64,000 bases of DNA from Linanthus parryae (GCA_023055425.1 JALGPY010000005.1:82377495-82441494), one strand, 5' to 3'. Counted from the first letter of the stretch, positions 35,201-43,837 are shown. The notes: a model not told the origin generated them from the letters alone. Numbers and translations: made by a program.

Positions 35201-35403
35201 TTGATGCTCATTGAAGAAGAAGAAGAAGCCGAGATACGAAGACTAGGGTTTCGGAGAAGAGTGGTGGTTGACCTGAGATTAGTCGGTCGAAGAAGGAAAG
35301 ACGGGGATGAAGTGGCGACGGAGGAGGAGGTAATGGTGCTGGAGTGTGAGAGAAGGCGGCGAGAGGGAGAGAGAGAAAGCGAGATGGTGGCGGCTATGGC
35401 CAT
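12289..35403 (-). CDS. DAPF: Diaminopimelate epimerase, chloroplast precursor (9 exons)
   Basis: Catalyses LL- to meso-2,6-diaminopimelate in plastid lysine biosynthesis. Exons on the minus strand: 35101-35403, 34807-34974, 21939-22009, 21448-21505, 20971-21150, 17279-17363, 13470-13529, 13265-13338, 12289-12405. All eight introns are GT-AG. The joined frame is 1116 bases, 371 residues, with no internal stop; I recall the Arabidopsis protein as about 362. Residues 1-62 have no acidic residue and are rich in Ser, Thr and Arg, a plastid transit peptide. The epimerase domain follows: [35 protein letters not shown] (Cys159), [22 protein letters not shown], and ACGTGACA (Cys314). The two cysteines are the expected proton-transfer pair. 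The start is the only good ATG ahead of the transit peptide. Introns of 12.8, 3.7 and 3.6 kb carry transposons. Homology and frame continuity make this call secure. Confidence 0.96.
12406..13264 (-). other. DAPF intron 8
   Basis: 859 bases, GTGAGT...AAACAG. I see no recognisable element or secondary gene in it. Confidence 0.8.
13265..13338 (-). CDS. DAPF: DAPF exon 8 (second catalytic cysteine)
   Basis: 74 bases, Gly309 completed and residues 310-333 ([14 protein letters not shown]...RAER). Acceptor TTGTAG|GAGCGA, donor AGG|GTGAGT. It holds Cys314 in ACGTGAC. Confidence 0.95.
13470..13529 (-). CDS. DAPF: DAPF exon 7
   Basis: 60 bases, codon 289 completed, residues 290-308 plus one base ([20 protein letters not shown]). 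Acceptor CTGCAG|AATTTG, donor GCAG|GTTAGG. Confidence 0.94.
13966..14747. mobile_element. hAT-like non-autonomous TIR element
   Basis: 782-bp element in DAPF intron 6 with the exact 8-bp target duplication ATCTGCGA (13958-13965 and 14748-14755), the size typical of hAT. Inverted ends are CTATGTAGCACCG and, from the other side, CTATGAAGCACCG. The subterminal 100-200 bases on both sides are GC-rich with many ACGGGGACG, GGAACG and CCGGAACG words. The middle (about 14100-14330) is AT-rich. A GC-rich block at 14340-14540 reads open in frame for about 60 codons and could be captured or transposase-derived; I do not recognise it. Confidence 0.9.
14756..17278 (-). other. Rest of DAPF intron 6
   Basis: About 2.5 kb after the hAT-like element. 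I see no complete element. There are AT-rich tracts and a near-duplicated word around 15838-15960 (CAGAGGCAGCAATTA-like, beside splice-like GGTGAGT). Nothing here is called as a gene. Confidence 0.6.
17279..17363 (-). CDS. DAPF: DAPF exon 6
   Basis: 85 bases, residues 261-288 plus one base (NLQVDELNL to ARTNT). Acceptor AAACAG|AATTTG was chosen over the TTGCAG nine bases later because it restores the NLQV residues expected from plant relatives. Donor ACAG|GTTAGA. Confidence 0.92.
17396..17731 (-). other. Unrecognised 111-codon ORF in DAPF intron 5
   Basis: An ATG at 17731 opens a frame to a stop at 17396, 32 bases before exon 6, on the gene's strand. The product is mostly hydrophilic and would be helical ([52 protein letters not shown]). 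It cannot be spliced in frame into DAPF because it ends in a stop. It may be a captured exon or pseudogene fragment. I do not recognise the family. Confidence 0.3.
18636..19560. repeat. Degenerate GAGCTCG-rich region in DAPF intron 5
   Basis: Starts with TAGGGCTGCAAATGAGC, and a similar word (AGAGATGTAAATGAGC) recurs at 19380. Both resemble ends of hAT-type MITEs that carry GAGCCGAGC repeats. The interior has scattered GAGCC/GGCTC words. No matching inverted end or target duplication was found, so boundaries are approximate. Confidence 0.35.
19579..19624. repeat. Short perfect foldback
   Basis: A 16-bp arm (CCAAGAAGAATTTATT, 19579-19594) and its exact reverse complement (19609-19624) around a 14-base spacer, in DAPF intron 5. 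Confidence 0.85.
20147..20202. repeat. TA dinucleotide microsatellite
   Basis: About 28 uninterrupted TA units in DAPF intron 5, ending immediately before a Helitron-like 5' end. Confidence 0.95.
20207..20510 (+). mobile_element. Small non-autonomous Helitron
   Basis: 304 bp in DAPF intron 5. It starts TCTATATTACTAAG after an A and ends CTAG before a T, as Helitrons insert between A and T. A short hairpin TCCC-AAC-GGGA (20485-20495) lies 15 bases before the CTAG, the expected place. There is no target duplication and no coding content. The hairpin stem is only four pairs, so this rests on the combined termini. Confidence 0.65.
20971..21150 (-). CDS. DAPF: DAPF exon 5
   Basis: 180 bases, residues 201-260 (VRVDMGEPI to NEGSQ). 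Acceptor TTATAG|GTAAGA, donor CAG|GTATGT. It includes VSMGNPHC, a conserved substrate-contact region. Confidence 0.95.
21448..21505 (-). CDS. DAPF: DAPF exon 4
   Basis: 58 bases, completing Ser181 and coding residues 182-200 ([13 protein letters not shown]...GK). Acceptor TGGCAG|TTTCAC, donor AAG|GTGACC. Confidence 0.93.
21874..21893. repeat. 20-bp perfect alternating purine-pyrimidine palindrome
   Basis: GTGTGTGTGC and its reverse complement GCACACACAC back to back, in DAPF intron 3, about 45 bases after the exon 3 donor. It could extrude as a hairpin or adopt Z-DNA. Confidence 0.9.
21939..22009 (-). CDS. DAPF: DAPF exon 3 (first catalytic cysteine)
   Basis: 71 bases, residues 158-180 plus two bases of codon 181. 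Acceptor ATATAG|ATGTGT, donor AAAAG|GTATGG. It holds MCGNGVRC with Cys159. The nearby GTAGGA is in frame but using it would break continuity, so the donor six codon positions further is chosen. Confidence 0.93.
23468..24850 (-). pseudogene. Possible degenerate retroelement coding remnant
   Basis: On the minus strand several long open stretches follow each other with frameshifts. One reads [11 protein letters not shown] then, after a shift, [23 protein letters not shown], then [17 protein letters not shown], then a very acidic [26 protein letters not shown] (23950-24240), and a 160-codon frame (23468-23959). The [13 protein letters not shown] and acidic parts resemble gag of Gypsy-like elements, but no diagnostic zinc knuckle or pol motif is visible. 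Tentative. Confidence 0.3.
25380..25555. mobile_element. Fragment of a hAT-like MITE (CCAAACC-rich)
   Basis: Repeated AACCAAACC and GGTTTGG words, ending TGCACACCCCTA, which matches the TAGGGGTGTGCAC end of the larger element at 39381-40426. No left inverted end was found, so it is probably truncated. Confidence 0.5.
27912..28480. mobile_element. TIR element with GGATCGTA-rich ends
   Basis: 569 bp in DAPF intron 2, flanked by direct repeats GCGCCACTC (27903-27911 and 28481-28489). Ends read AAGGTTTTCAGGATCG and, inverted, CATGGTTGTCAGGATCG. Both subterminal regions are packed with TAGGATCG/CGATCCTA words, forming further inverted repeats such as CGTAGGATCGTACGATCC. The middle is AT-rich and non-coding. 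A 9-bp duplication fits Mutator-like elements, 8 bp fits hAT; I cannot decide. Confidence 0.8.
28640..29990 (-). pseudogene. Degenerate LINE ORF2 (RT C-terminus to end)
   Basis: Minus-strand remnant in DAPF intron 2. The upstream end reads [20 protein letters not shown] and then SSFPTYFVS (29800-29900), matching the LINE block usually read as [21 protein letters not shown]. The downstream end reads [22 protein letters not shown] (28780-28880), the W-x-IW-x3-N-RxIF motif after the reverse-transcriptase zinc-binding domain. Frames between are broken, with stops and shifts. No poly(A) end is clear. Confidence 0.6.
30848..31503 (+). repeat. Old tandem duplication split by a MITE
   Basis: A unit of about 108 bp occurs twice: copy A is 30848-30900 plus 31328-31395 (interrupted by the MITE at 30901-31319) and copy B is about 31396-31503. 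Shared words include AAGCTGGTAG, GCATTTGAAT, TAACCAGAC and GACTGACTATATTTTC. The MITE entered copy A. Confidence 0.75.
30901..31319. mobile_element. hAT-like MITE
   Basis: 419 bp with the 8-bp target duplication ATAGGAAG (30893-30900 and 31320-31327). Inverted ends are CTAAGAAACAAGGG and CTAGGAAGCATGGG. Subterminal GGTGTGGGTG/GGTGCGGGTGC words are typical of such elements. No coding capacity. Confidence 0.8.
32327..32784. mobile_element. hAT-like MITE
   Basis: 458 bp with the exact 8-bp target duplication TAAGAATC (32319-32326 and 32785-32792). Ends are CAGGGTTTTAATACCG and, inverted, CATGATTTTAAAAAACGG. The ends carry many CCGATAC/TATCGG words. The centre is AT-rich and non-coding. Confidence 0.8.
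33080..33272 (+). repeat. Diverged two-copy tandem repeat
   Basis: Two adjacent copies of about 95 bp sharing ATCAGTTTT, AATAGTAGAT, TTGAAATA and TTCTAAAATGATTG, in DAPF intron 2. Confidence 0.7.
33988..34127. mobile_element. Possible Tourist-like MITE
   Basis: 140 bp with imperfect inverted ends (GGGGTGTCTGGATAGTA and, inverted, GGCTTTGTATGGATAGTA) and the 3-bp direct repeat AAT on each side. Size, ends and duplication length fit PIF/Harbinger MITEs. The trinucleotide is not the usual TAA/TTA. Confidence 0.5.
34807..34974 (-). CDS. DAPF: DAPF exon 2
   Basis: 168 bases, residues 102-157 (VDNRD to SDGSEPE). Acceptor TTATAG|GTGGAC, donor GAG|GTAACT. It carries [11 protein letters not shown]. 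The 12,797-bp intron 2 follows. Confidence 0.95.
35101..35403 (-). CDS. DAPF: DAPF exon 1 (transit peptide and first motif)
   Basis: 303 bases, residues 1-101, from ATG at 35403 to GNDFIL. It ends at donor CTG|GTAATT (phase 0). It encodes the transit peptide and the start of the epimerase fold ([11 protein letters not shown]). Confidence 0.95.
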
Positions 35404-36108
35404 GGCTGGAGTTGGTCACTGAAGAGGTTTTTTCTCTCTCTCTCTCTCGCTGTTAAACGCGCGGCTTTCGAACAAAGAGACGCCGAGGCTGGTGAACAAA
35501 GACTGGTCGGAGGGATGGCAATGTAACCGCTGAGTGTATATTTACGGGCTTTCTACAGGCCTCAATTGCTGGACGAATTAGGGGTGGGTCTCTTTGATTG
35601 GGCTTGGAGAATCTTTTAAGAAAATTTACCCAATTTTGTGATTCTTGGGAGAAAATTTTATTTGCTCCCGGAGCAATGATGCTCTACACCATTCAATAAC
35701 TGACACATATGTCTACTATTGTTAACTCATTCTTTTTATAGGTTATAAAAAAAAATTAAATTTCTATTTGGTTATTTTTTCTCTCCCACTCACCCTCTTA
35801 TTGTAGATGTCAAAATGTGAGTGGAATTGAGCACCACGTGTGATTTGTTCAATGAATACCTAAGAGTTGCTCGATTCGTGGATACCAAACCAAAATGATT
35901 GTTTGACTTGCTTGGGTTAAATGGTTCAAATTAGCAATTTTCATGACAACAACTTAACTTACTGCACCAATTTCTCTTCTCATGTTGCATGTTTGGCAAC
36001 CATGACTTGGATGTGGATTTCAAATCTAAAATTTCAAATACGACGGGATTTGAATTCGTCCATTTGGATGCAATTAATAGTCTAAAGTTTGAACTTTTAA
36101 ATTTGAAT
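35404..36108 (-). promoter_or_regulatory. DAPF 5' UTR and promoter region
   Basis: A pure CT tract (35433-35449, GA on the coding strand) lies 30-46 bases before the ATG and is probably in the 5' UTR. A weak TATA-like AAATATAC sits near 35536-35545 on the minus strand. Beyond, to 36108, I see only AT-rich DNA with no gene. Confidence 0.45.
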
Positions 36109-36314
36109 ATATTTTCTTTTTGGTACTAAAAAGTTTTGGGTGGAGGGGAGGTTGCCCCATCCCAGGGTCAGGGCATATCTTAGGCCACTTTGAAGGCTTA
36201 CATAGAAAATTACAGATCACCCACCAAAAGAGACCGCCAGAAGCGGGACTCGAACCCAAGCGTCGGTCTAGCGAGGAGACGAGCCTTACCAACTCAACCA
36301 ACTCTCATTGGCAT
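36109..36314 (-). mobile_element. tRNA-derived SINE
   Basis: On the minus strand an RNA polymerase III A box TGGTTGAGTTGG (36300-36289) and B box GGTTCGAGTCC (36256-36246) are spaced as in a tRNA, followed by an unrelated body. Direct repeats AATTTGAAT (36100-36108 and 36315-36323) flank it. The tRNA-like head does not fold into a complete cloverleaf, so it is a SINE and not a tRNA gene. Confidence 0.65.
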
Positions 36315-36610
36315 AATTTGAATCGATTTTTCATTGTTGAATATCAATGTAAAACTTAACCAAGAGTGGTGTTGGCTAGCGGCAATTAGTCAACTCATTT
36401 GAAGTGTGCTAGAGGCTAAGGTACAGTGTCCGAGTATTCGATTTAGCAATTTTTTAATAAAATCAATTGAAAACAACAGATAAAAAAATTGATTGCATAT
36501 CTTTAAGCCGGATGTTGAATCCTCACCTTTATCACTTATGGGGACTCTTACCACATGGTAATTTCAAATGACAAGTTATTAGTTGGAACTTCAAATTATT
36601 CACAATTTAA

Positions 36611-36661
36611 GGACACATTGATACATAGTGTTCATTTGTAGCACTGCGTATCAATGTGTCC
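36611..36661. repeat. Foldback with 14-bp perfect arms
   Basis: GGACACATTGATAC (36611-36624) and its exact reverse complement (36648-36661). The left arm and the following 20 bases recur as a direct repeat at 36747-36780. Confidence 0.85.
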
Positions 36662-37860
36662 GTCTGGAACACAATGGACAAAACGATGTATGGATCAAGT
36701 TTAAGTATGATAAACTTGCAGAATATTGCTATTGGTGTGTCGTGTTGGACACATTGATACATAGTGTTGATTTGTTGCACGCGAGGAAGGTAAGAGAGAT
36801 AATATGGTGCTGATTTAAGAGCAAATAATTAATTGGCGACGTTAAAGAATAGGAGTTGCGTGATAGAGGAAGAAGGTCGCCGGAGAGAATGGAGGTGATG
36901 TCGGTGCGTGTAGCACAAGGAAGTTCAGATGAGGACAACTCGACGTGGAGCACAACTCCCGAAAGGAATAAAAAAGAAGAGGGGGACAAGATACACCTAG
37001 TGTAGCGTTGCAAGTAACGGTTGATAACAAAAGTACACGGAAGAACGAACGTTGTGGTGAATATAGCTGCTCAAGGAGACGAAATAAGGGGGAGCAATCA
37101 TGTGCAGTAGGCGTAGAATATGGTGGAACCACCAGAGAGCCCTATCGGCTAGGTATTTCTAAGGATCCAAAAGCAATTGATAGGACACAACTTACCAAGA
37201 GTGGGCCAAATTATAAGGATATCCATAAAACCAAGTTGAGCCTGATTGTAATTAACTCGGAGAAGTGATGATAGAAGCCTTAGAAGAAGAATGCAGCCAA
37301 CTCAAACCAATAAAGGTTAGGGAAACCAAGGAGATGACGGATATACACTCCCCATTTATGGTAAACCACTAGCACTAAACAAGGAAGAAAAGAAGAAGAT
37401 GAGGAACAAACCCTATAACTAAAAAGGCAGAGAACATTAAATGATAGAGCACTTGTGATTAGGTCCAGGACGAATCCATTAACCCGGAGTGAATAAGAAG
37501 AAAAGAAGTATCGAAACAACGTTGATTACATACTTGCAGCTCAACATGAACTAAAAAAGGCGGAGAAGAGGAAGAACAAAGTGAAAAGAATAAAAGGGAG
37601 TGATGGAGTGAAATCCCCCCAGAAGATTTGTCGGTGTATGAGAAGATGTAGCACACACTTTTGCAGAGAACATGCTCCAGCATGCGAAAGTGCGTGATGA
37701 AGAAGAAGCGGTGGTGGGTGGTCCTAAATAGCCAAAGACCCAATGTTAGTAATTAGTTGGAGCTTCCATGATTAAGAGACCTTTTATAGTCTAGCAATTA
37801 GACAAACTCAGTAAGGTTCATCGCCCTAGTTCTCCTATTTGAGAGGAATGTACAGCTTTT
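36660..37860 (+). other. Possible LINE 5' region (ORF1 remnant)
   Basis: Just upstream of a LINE endonuclease remnant. One frame reads VWIKFKYDKLAEYCYWC (36680-36755), like the zinc-knuckle entry of plant LINE ORF1. The rest is purine-rich and has no clear frame. Confidence 0.35.
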
Positions 37861-37861
37861 C

Positions 37862-38950
37862 GAATGCGAATATGTGGAACCAAGAAGGGTAGCAGGGGGC
37901 ATGTCATTGTGGTGGAATCAAGATAACCAGGTGCGCATTTTTTTTACTACCCCGAATATTATTCATACAAAACTAATTGGTTTGAATGGAGTGGGAGTTT
38001 ATTTTTCTGTGTACTTTGACCCATGGGAGAATAAGAAGAAACAATTATGGAAGTTGTTGGAGGAAGAAAATATAAGAATACAAGGCCCCTGGTGTCTCAT
38101 TGGAGACTTCAATGATTTTCGATCCAATGCATATAATTAGGAGGAAATAAAGCTGAAATATGAAGAATTAATAGATTTAAAGAAAAAAAAATCTTCCCTG
38201 GGCCTTATGGATCTTCATTTTGAGGGACATGCCTACACTTGGAGCAACAACTGATTGGTGGGGCATATTAGAGAAAGAATTGACTGGTGCTTATTTAATG
38301 CTGAGTTGCAACGAAGGAACCCCCAAGCCATTTTGAGCCATAATGCACATATTGGATCTGATCATTGTCCTCTCATCTTGCAAACATCCTCTACAGTTAG
38401 AAGAAGAATTTGTCTTTTAAATTTTAAGAAATGTGACTGAGATTTCCAAATTGCACAGAGCTGCTTCAAAAGGAATGGAGGATAAAATGTACAAGATTTC
38501 TTATGGTGATATTTGAGAAGAAGCTGAAAACTGCATATTTAAGTTAACGATTTGGAAGAAGTGAGATCAGCAACTTAAGGAGGAAACTTGAGGTGGTTGT
38601 TATAGAATTTAAAGTCCTTTGGGGGAAGGAGTGTAACATGGAGAGCCTAAAAAACAAAAGGCATTTTCTAGAATATATTGACAACCTTGGGGAGCAAGAA
38701 GAGAGTTGTTGGAAGCAGAGGTCTAGACTTGATTTCTTCCAAAAAGGTGACCATAATACAAATTTTGTCAACTCTTTAGTTTTAAAAAGAAGTAAATGGA
38801 ATCATATAGGAAAAAATGTAGGGAAATGGATAACAAGTGATCAAGAAGGTTAGACAGAGTTCAAAGCTTACTTGTCTATACAAAACCTGAGGGAGAGCAG
38901 AATACATTGGGATGCTAGATATTGGAAGACTGTTGTCATTAATACCGGAT
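37862..38950 (+). pseudogene. Degenerate LINE ORF2, endonuclease domain
   Basis: Apurinic-type endonuclease domain of a plant LINE. Legible blocks: AGGMSLWWNQ, the GDFNDF motif (about 38100), GLMDLHFEGHAYTWSNN (38200-38250), RIDWCLFN (38276-38300) and SDHCPL (38357-38374), then WKQRSRLDFFQKGDHNTNF (38710-38770), the linker that precedes the reverse transcriptase. Stops interrupt the frame (for example after SNAYN). It ends before the reverse transcriptase. Confidence 0.75.
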
Positions 38951-39380
38951 CGACATATATAACCGTTGAATAAGTCTCCTCTATGGCGTACTTAGTTCAC
39001 AAATGGGGAAGGAACCACATGCAACGAGTCTTAATTCCAGCCTCCAAAACACTCGATCCCCTGGTTCCTGTGCGAGTTGCAATCTGTGAAGGGACCCTGT
39101 CTCGTGCTCCGTTTATGCTGACATGGCATTATATGGTGTATATGGAGCATATATGCTTCGCCAGATGCGAGATGTTGATAGGTCCACGTGGTTGTGGAAT
39201 AGGACCGTGTTCTGGATTATTTACAGAGGGATAGCTCATTTCTCAGTGGAAACAATATGTGCACTGATCTAGATACGCCGCTACCCATAAACTCCAAATT
39301 TTCTCGCTTGTTGATGTTGTAATTGGGTACAAGATAAATGCTTGTCTCTCAATCTTTTTTCCCCCGTCCATCATAACATC
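38951..39380. other. Unassigned stretch
   Basis: Between the LINE remnant and a MITE. An 83-codon frame on the plus strand (38983-39234) has no recognised similarity and is not called. Confidence 0.3.
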
Positions 39381-40426
39381 TAGGGGTGTGCACTCAATCT
39401 GCTAAACCTCCCAAACCGACCAACCATACCCAATCTGGACCATATTTGAAAGTTTATCATTGATAAGGCTTAGTTATCGTTTGGAATGCTTTTATCTTGA
39501 AATCGAATCAACTCAACCCACATATATGTATATATAAGTTACATACTCACAGGGCCGGCCCTATAGGGAGGCAGCTGAGGCGGCCGCCTCAGGCCCCCGG
39601 GGCCGTCAGGGCCCCATGTTTTTTAATTGCAATTTTTTTTAATAGTACTTAATTATATATTATGATGTAGTGTTATATTAATTCTTATGTTGATCAAGTG
39701 GTAAGTTAAGATTTTGCCACAGACTTTGACCAAATCTCGCATCTTGTTAATGATACATTTAATTTTTCTACTTATAAAAAGTTGTAATGTCAATTAAATG
39801 AATTCTTTAAATGAACATCATACATTACACACAAGTGTTAAATATCTATATTTTTTTTCTAAAAATATACTCTTTTATGTGTATATTTTTTCTTCAATTA
39901 GGGGACCTCAAATTTATTAGTTGCCTTAGGCCCCAAAATCTCGTGGGTCGGCCCTGCATATTCATATAAATAAAACCCTATAATATATGCATATGTGTGC
40001 TATAAATAGTGAAAGATGTGACTCTTCCTATGATTGCTTATAAAAAATAGAAATTAGTGAGCATATATTCACTGAAATATAACAAACGACATAAATATCA
40101 TGCACAACTATAACATGTGGATTCATTCAAATATTTAGTACTCATATTACCCATTTTGTTTCAAGCAAAGTGTGGGAAAAATACATTTTCTTTCTTACTA
40201 CCTAAATTTTAATTTTTCTTTCAACCAAGCATGATCATGATTAGAAATCAGAGAAAATTGTGTTGTGAAATTTAAACCCCGAAACCCGACCAACCCGAAC
40301 CAAACTGTGCTTTTATGGTTTGGTTGGTTTGTAACCTATTATGTTTTGATTTGGGTTTCCTTCTCTCGTAAACCAACATTACCGGTTTGCTGTGCAAACC
40401 GCCAAAACGGACCTATACACACCCCT
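39381..40426. mobile_element. hAT-like MITE containing a second MITE
   Basis: Begins TAGGGGTGTGCAC and ends with the inverted counterpart TACACACCCCT. GGTTTGG/CCAAACC words sit next to both ends. TAACATC occurs on both sides (39374-39380 and 40431-40437), the right copy offset by four bases. Without the nested element it would be about 630 bp. Related end sequence occurs at 25540-25555. Confidence 0.7.
39550..39956. mobile_element. Nested hAT-like MITE
   Basis: 407 bp with ends CAGGGCCGGCCC and inverted CAGGGCCGACCC. The 8-bp target duplication is CATACTCA/CATATTCA (39542-39549 and 39957-39964, one mismatch). Inserted in the element at 39381-40426. GC-rich ends (GGCGGCCGCC, GGCCCCCGGGGCC) and an AT-rich core. 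Confidence 0.85.
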
Positions 40427-40439
40427 TTATTAACATCTT

Positions 40440-41076
40440 ATGCCTTGACATTAACGTATACCTCATACAATCTTGCATTTTCAACACAAAAAAATTGAAT
40501 AGTATCCTAAGTAAGAATGCTAAATAAATAGTTGTCATTGTTATACATTAACGGTGGTTTGGATGCGGTATAAGAACAAGAAATTTCATCAGGCATAGGA
40601 TTTAAAATCCCATAATTACAAATAACTTGTTTCTATTAGTATCGAAATTTTAAAATACCATGTCATTAAAAGTTGAAATTTCAACTCTTCATTCTGGAAT
40701 TTTTGATGACACCAAATTAGGTGTCATTTGAGATTCGACTGTGTATCTCCCACAGTTTCACATTAAAAATAAATGAAACGTAAAGTAAAATATAGCTAGC
40801 CCCTCACCAACACTGTGACCCCTACTCCATTCACCACCACTCTGATCACAACCACCTCCATTTTGGCCACCACCCTCATCGATACACAAGTCTTTCTTCT
40901 CTATGCTCTATGAACTCCTTATAGGTCACACATGGCTAGAACATGGGATGAGTTTCTTGGTCGGGCATAAGAGATAGATAGAGAGACAGTTGTTACGGAT
41001 GGTGGTCTGTTTGGGTCGTAGAGGTTGAGAGGAAGTTTTTTTAAGTGGTTTGGCGGATAAAGCGGCAGCAGAGGTG
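40440..41076. other. Intergenic, no gene seen
   Basis: AT-rich first half, then a CCACC-rich stretch near 40800-40880. Nothing callable. Confidence 0.5.
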
Positions 41077-41081
41077 GCTGA

Positions 41082-43747
41082 TGTAACACCCCTAATTCCC
41101 GAGAGAGTTCTTAGTGCAATATTAAGAATTTGGGGGCGAGTTTGTAAATAGTATGTCACGAATCTAAAGTTAGAATTTCGGAGTGTTGGCAATATTCGGA
41201 AGTTGTTAGAATGATTTTGAGGCACAAGAAATATTTGGGCTGGTTGTGCAATTCTTTGAAAATAAGTAGAATCTCTAATTCAAATTGTACCCTAAAGTTT
41301 GGGAAAATACACTTTAACCCCCATGCATGTGAGACACTTTTCAAACTAAATTTGACACATCTTCCCTTAGGTGGCAACACCTCCATATCCTTCCCCATCT
41401 TCTGAAACAACTCAGAAATCAACAAAGACATTTTTTTCCCTCACAACCTTCTTCTTCCTCTCTCTTCACCATGCAACCACCAAGAACACCACCACCTCCA
41501 CCAAGGAACTACCACCAAACAACCACCAACTCCCGACCTGCTACCACTCAGAGTAGCCCTCACCGAACGGATAAAAACTCCCCAAATAGTTCGGGGTTTC
41601 ATCAAGAATCGAGTGAAAAAATTCGGGTTTGAAGGTAAGAAACCTAGTTTGGTTTTATGTTATTTCTCCATCCTCGTTGCAACCATTCACCATTAACACC
41701 CATGTCCTTGTTCCTGAGATCAAGGTGAAGCCATAGGTACAAAAATTTTGCGCTGAATCGAAGGAATCAAAGTCGCCGGAAATTGGGGATGTTACCTCCG
41801 GAGTTCGCCGAAAAGAGCTTGGTAAGCTCGCGTTTGGGGTTTTTAAGCAGTCATGATCACTCCTTGAGGTCTATAGTTGATTATGCTCTATCGCTGGAAA
41901 AAACCATAGGAGACATGGTGAAGATAAAACCTTCGGTTCTTCCTCATTTCTTCAGCGTTTTTCGATTTTCTTGCACCAAATCATACCTAGAACATCTATA
42001 ATGCATTATAAGCATCGAAACCTGCCCAAAATCTAGTTATAATCGAGTTTGATTCCATATTTTGCACATTTTGTTCATTTTTCGGGTTCAACAACTGCCC
42101 CTGTTCAAATGCTTGTATCTTCCTCGTTTTTAATGCGTTTTGAGTGAGCCTTAGCTTTCTAGAATCCTCGGATGATTTTCTACAACTTTTGTGTTTTAAA
42201 TTTTTTCAATTCGGTCTCCAAACCACCTAAAAATCGAGTTGAAGTTGCTGCATGTGGTCGTTGTTCACCAACAAAACCCAGAATTTTTCTAAGTATTGAA
42301 ATTCTAATTTTTCACCCAACTTTGGACCTCGGTATCTCTCTCGTTTGTTAACCAAATCAAGCGTGGTAGGCGTTCGAGAAACCTTGGAACACCCTCTACA
42401 ACTTTCATGAAGATTTCAAGTTCCAAATCAATCTCTAAGTGTCTCTAACTCTGATCTAAAGTTCGAGCTAAAACCGAGTTCATGAGTTGTGTTCTTGAGT
42501 TCTTAGATTCTGCATTTCTTGTCCACTTTGAAATCTTCTATATCCCTCGTTATTAATCCGTTTTGAGTGATTCTTGGCTTTCTGAAAAGCCTAGACGTAT
42601 ATCTACAACCTTCATTAGAAGTTCTTGAGCTAATTTCTACTCTAACTGGTGTGAATCTGAGCCTCAAGTTGAGGAGAAAGTTATAGATTTCGTTGCTAAA
42701 TCCATATCGGAGAGCCATGAGTCTTTATTGCATTTTTTTGGGCCAATATGAGTATAATTTGGGGTCTTGGCAACTAGATAATTTTGGAGTATCATGGGCG
42801 TTTTGGGCAGTTAGCTTGCATGACCCCCCATTTCATTGCATTCTTGCATACAACCTCATATAGAGGATATATGCTAATAGATTCTATACTTTACTTGTGT
42901 ATATCCAGTCGTTATTAAGGATCGCTCGAAGTAGACGTACGTATTCGTGTTGTTGCATTTACTATGAGACTCGGATCCAATATGAGACGAGCGTTGTAGG
43001 AGTGCTAGCTTTGCTCTGCCCCTTTCATGCCTCAGAGGTAAGTGCATAGGTGCGACTTTTACTTATCGAAATGTGAGTGTTTGTGTGATGTCTCGAATGA
43101 ATATATGTTGAATGAAAACGCATGCAAATCATGATTTATAATCGAATTTGTTTGGATATAAACTGAATCCTCTTTATAACTCTAGGAACTTTACTTGTGA
43201 TAAGTTGCTAATATAATTTGGTTATGGTAAATAGAAGAACTAAAACACTTCTAATAGATTTAGGACGATGTACAGAGTTGTGTTTATTTATGGCTACGGC
43301 CGGAGGCGCCAAGCGATCCTCCTGTTACTTATGGCTACGACCATTGAAGCAATGCTTCCTTTTATTGGATAGAACTTGAATGTTCATAATCTGCCCCCGA
43401 TGAGCCAAAATTTTCTAAGGTATTGCGGACAAGGGGTTTGTTAGAGCTATAAAGTGCTACTTATACTTGTAAGGGTCACTACGGTATAGGGGTGTCGACA
43501 CTTGATGTCTTTTAGATAATGTTGTGAGCGGGGTTGACGAATGGGCTCCCTTAATGCTCGTGTGAAATAGGGTTTGATAGACCCTAGAAGGAACTCTTTA
43601 TGATTACTTCGTGATTCCTCTGTCTACATTAACGCTCAGGTGAAATTGTTGTATTTATTAGATGAAATGTAATCTTAATAGTTAATATTCTACTTTTGGT
43701 TATCGATTGTCGCATTAACTCTGAACCGAGATCCCGGGGTTGTTTCA
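41082..43747 (+). mobile_element. Large solo LTR, Ty3/Gypsy type
   Basis: 2666 bp from TGTAACACCCCTAATTCCC to GGGGTTGTTTCA, with the exact 5-bp target duplication GCTGA (41077-41081 and 43748-43752). The TGTAACACCCC start is typical of plant chromovirus LTRs. There is no internal region, so it is a solo LTR. No ORF of note inside. Confidence 0.85.
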
Positions 43748-43837
43748 GCTGATGTCACTGAGGTATACCTCGCTGATCATGGTGGTTGTGGGTGGTTCGG
43801 GTGTGAAGGGAAAAGTGGCCAGTGTGGTGGGAGGAGC

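Noticed and set aside
35189..35422. Plus-strand frame opposite DAPF exon 1
   Set aside because: It is the shadow of the Ser/Arg-rich transit peptide coding strand.
36230..36310. Possible tRNA gene on the minus strand
   Set aside because: A and B boxes are present but acceptor and anticodon stems do not pair properly, and a long unrelated body follows; treated as a SINE.
38983..39234. 83-codon frame between the LINE remnant and a MITE
   Set aside because: No recognised motif or codon pattern; chance frame cannot be excluded.
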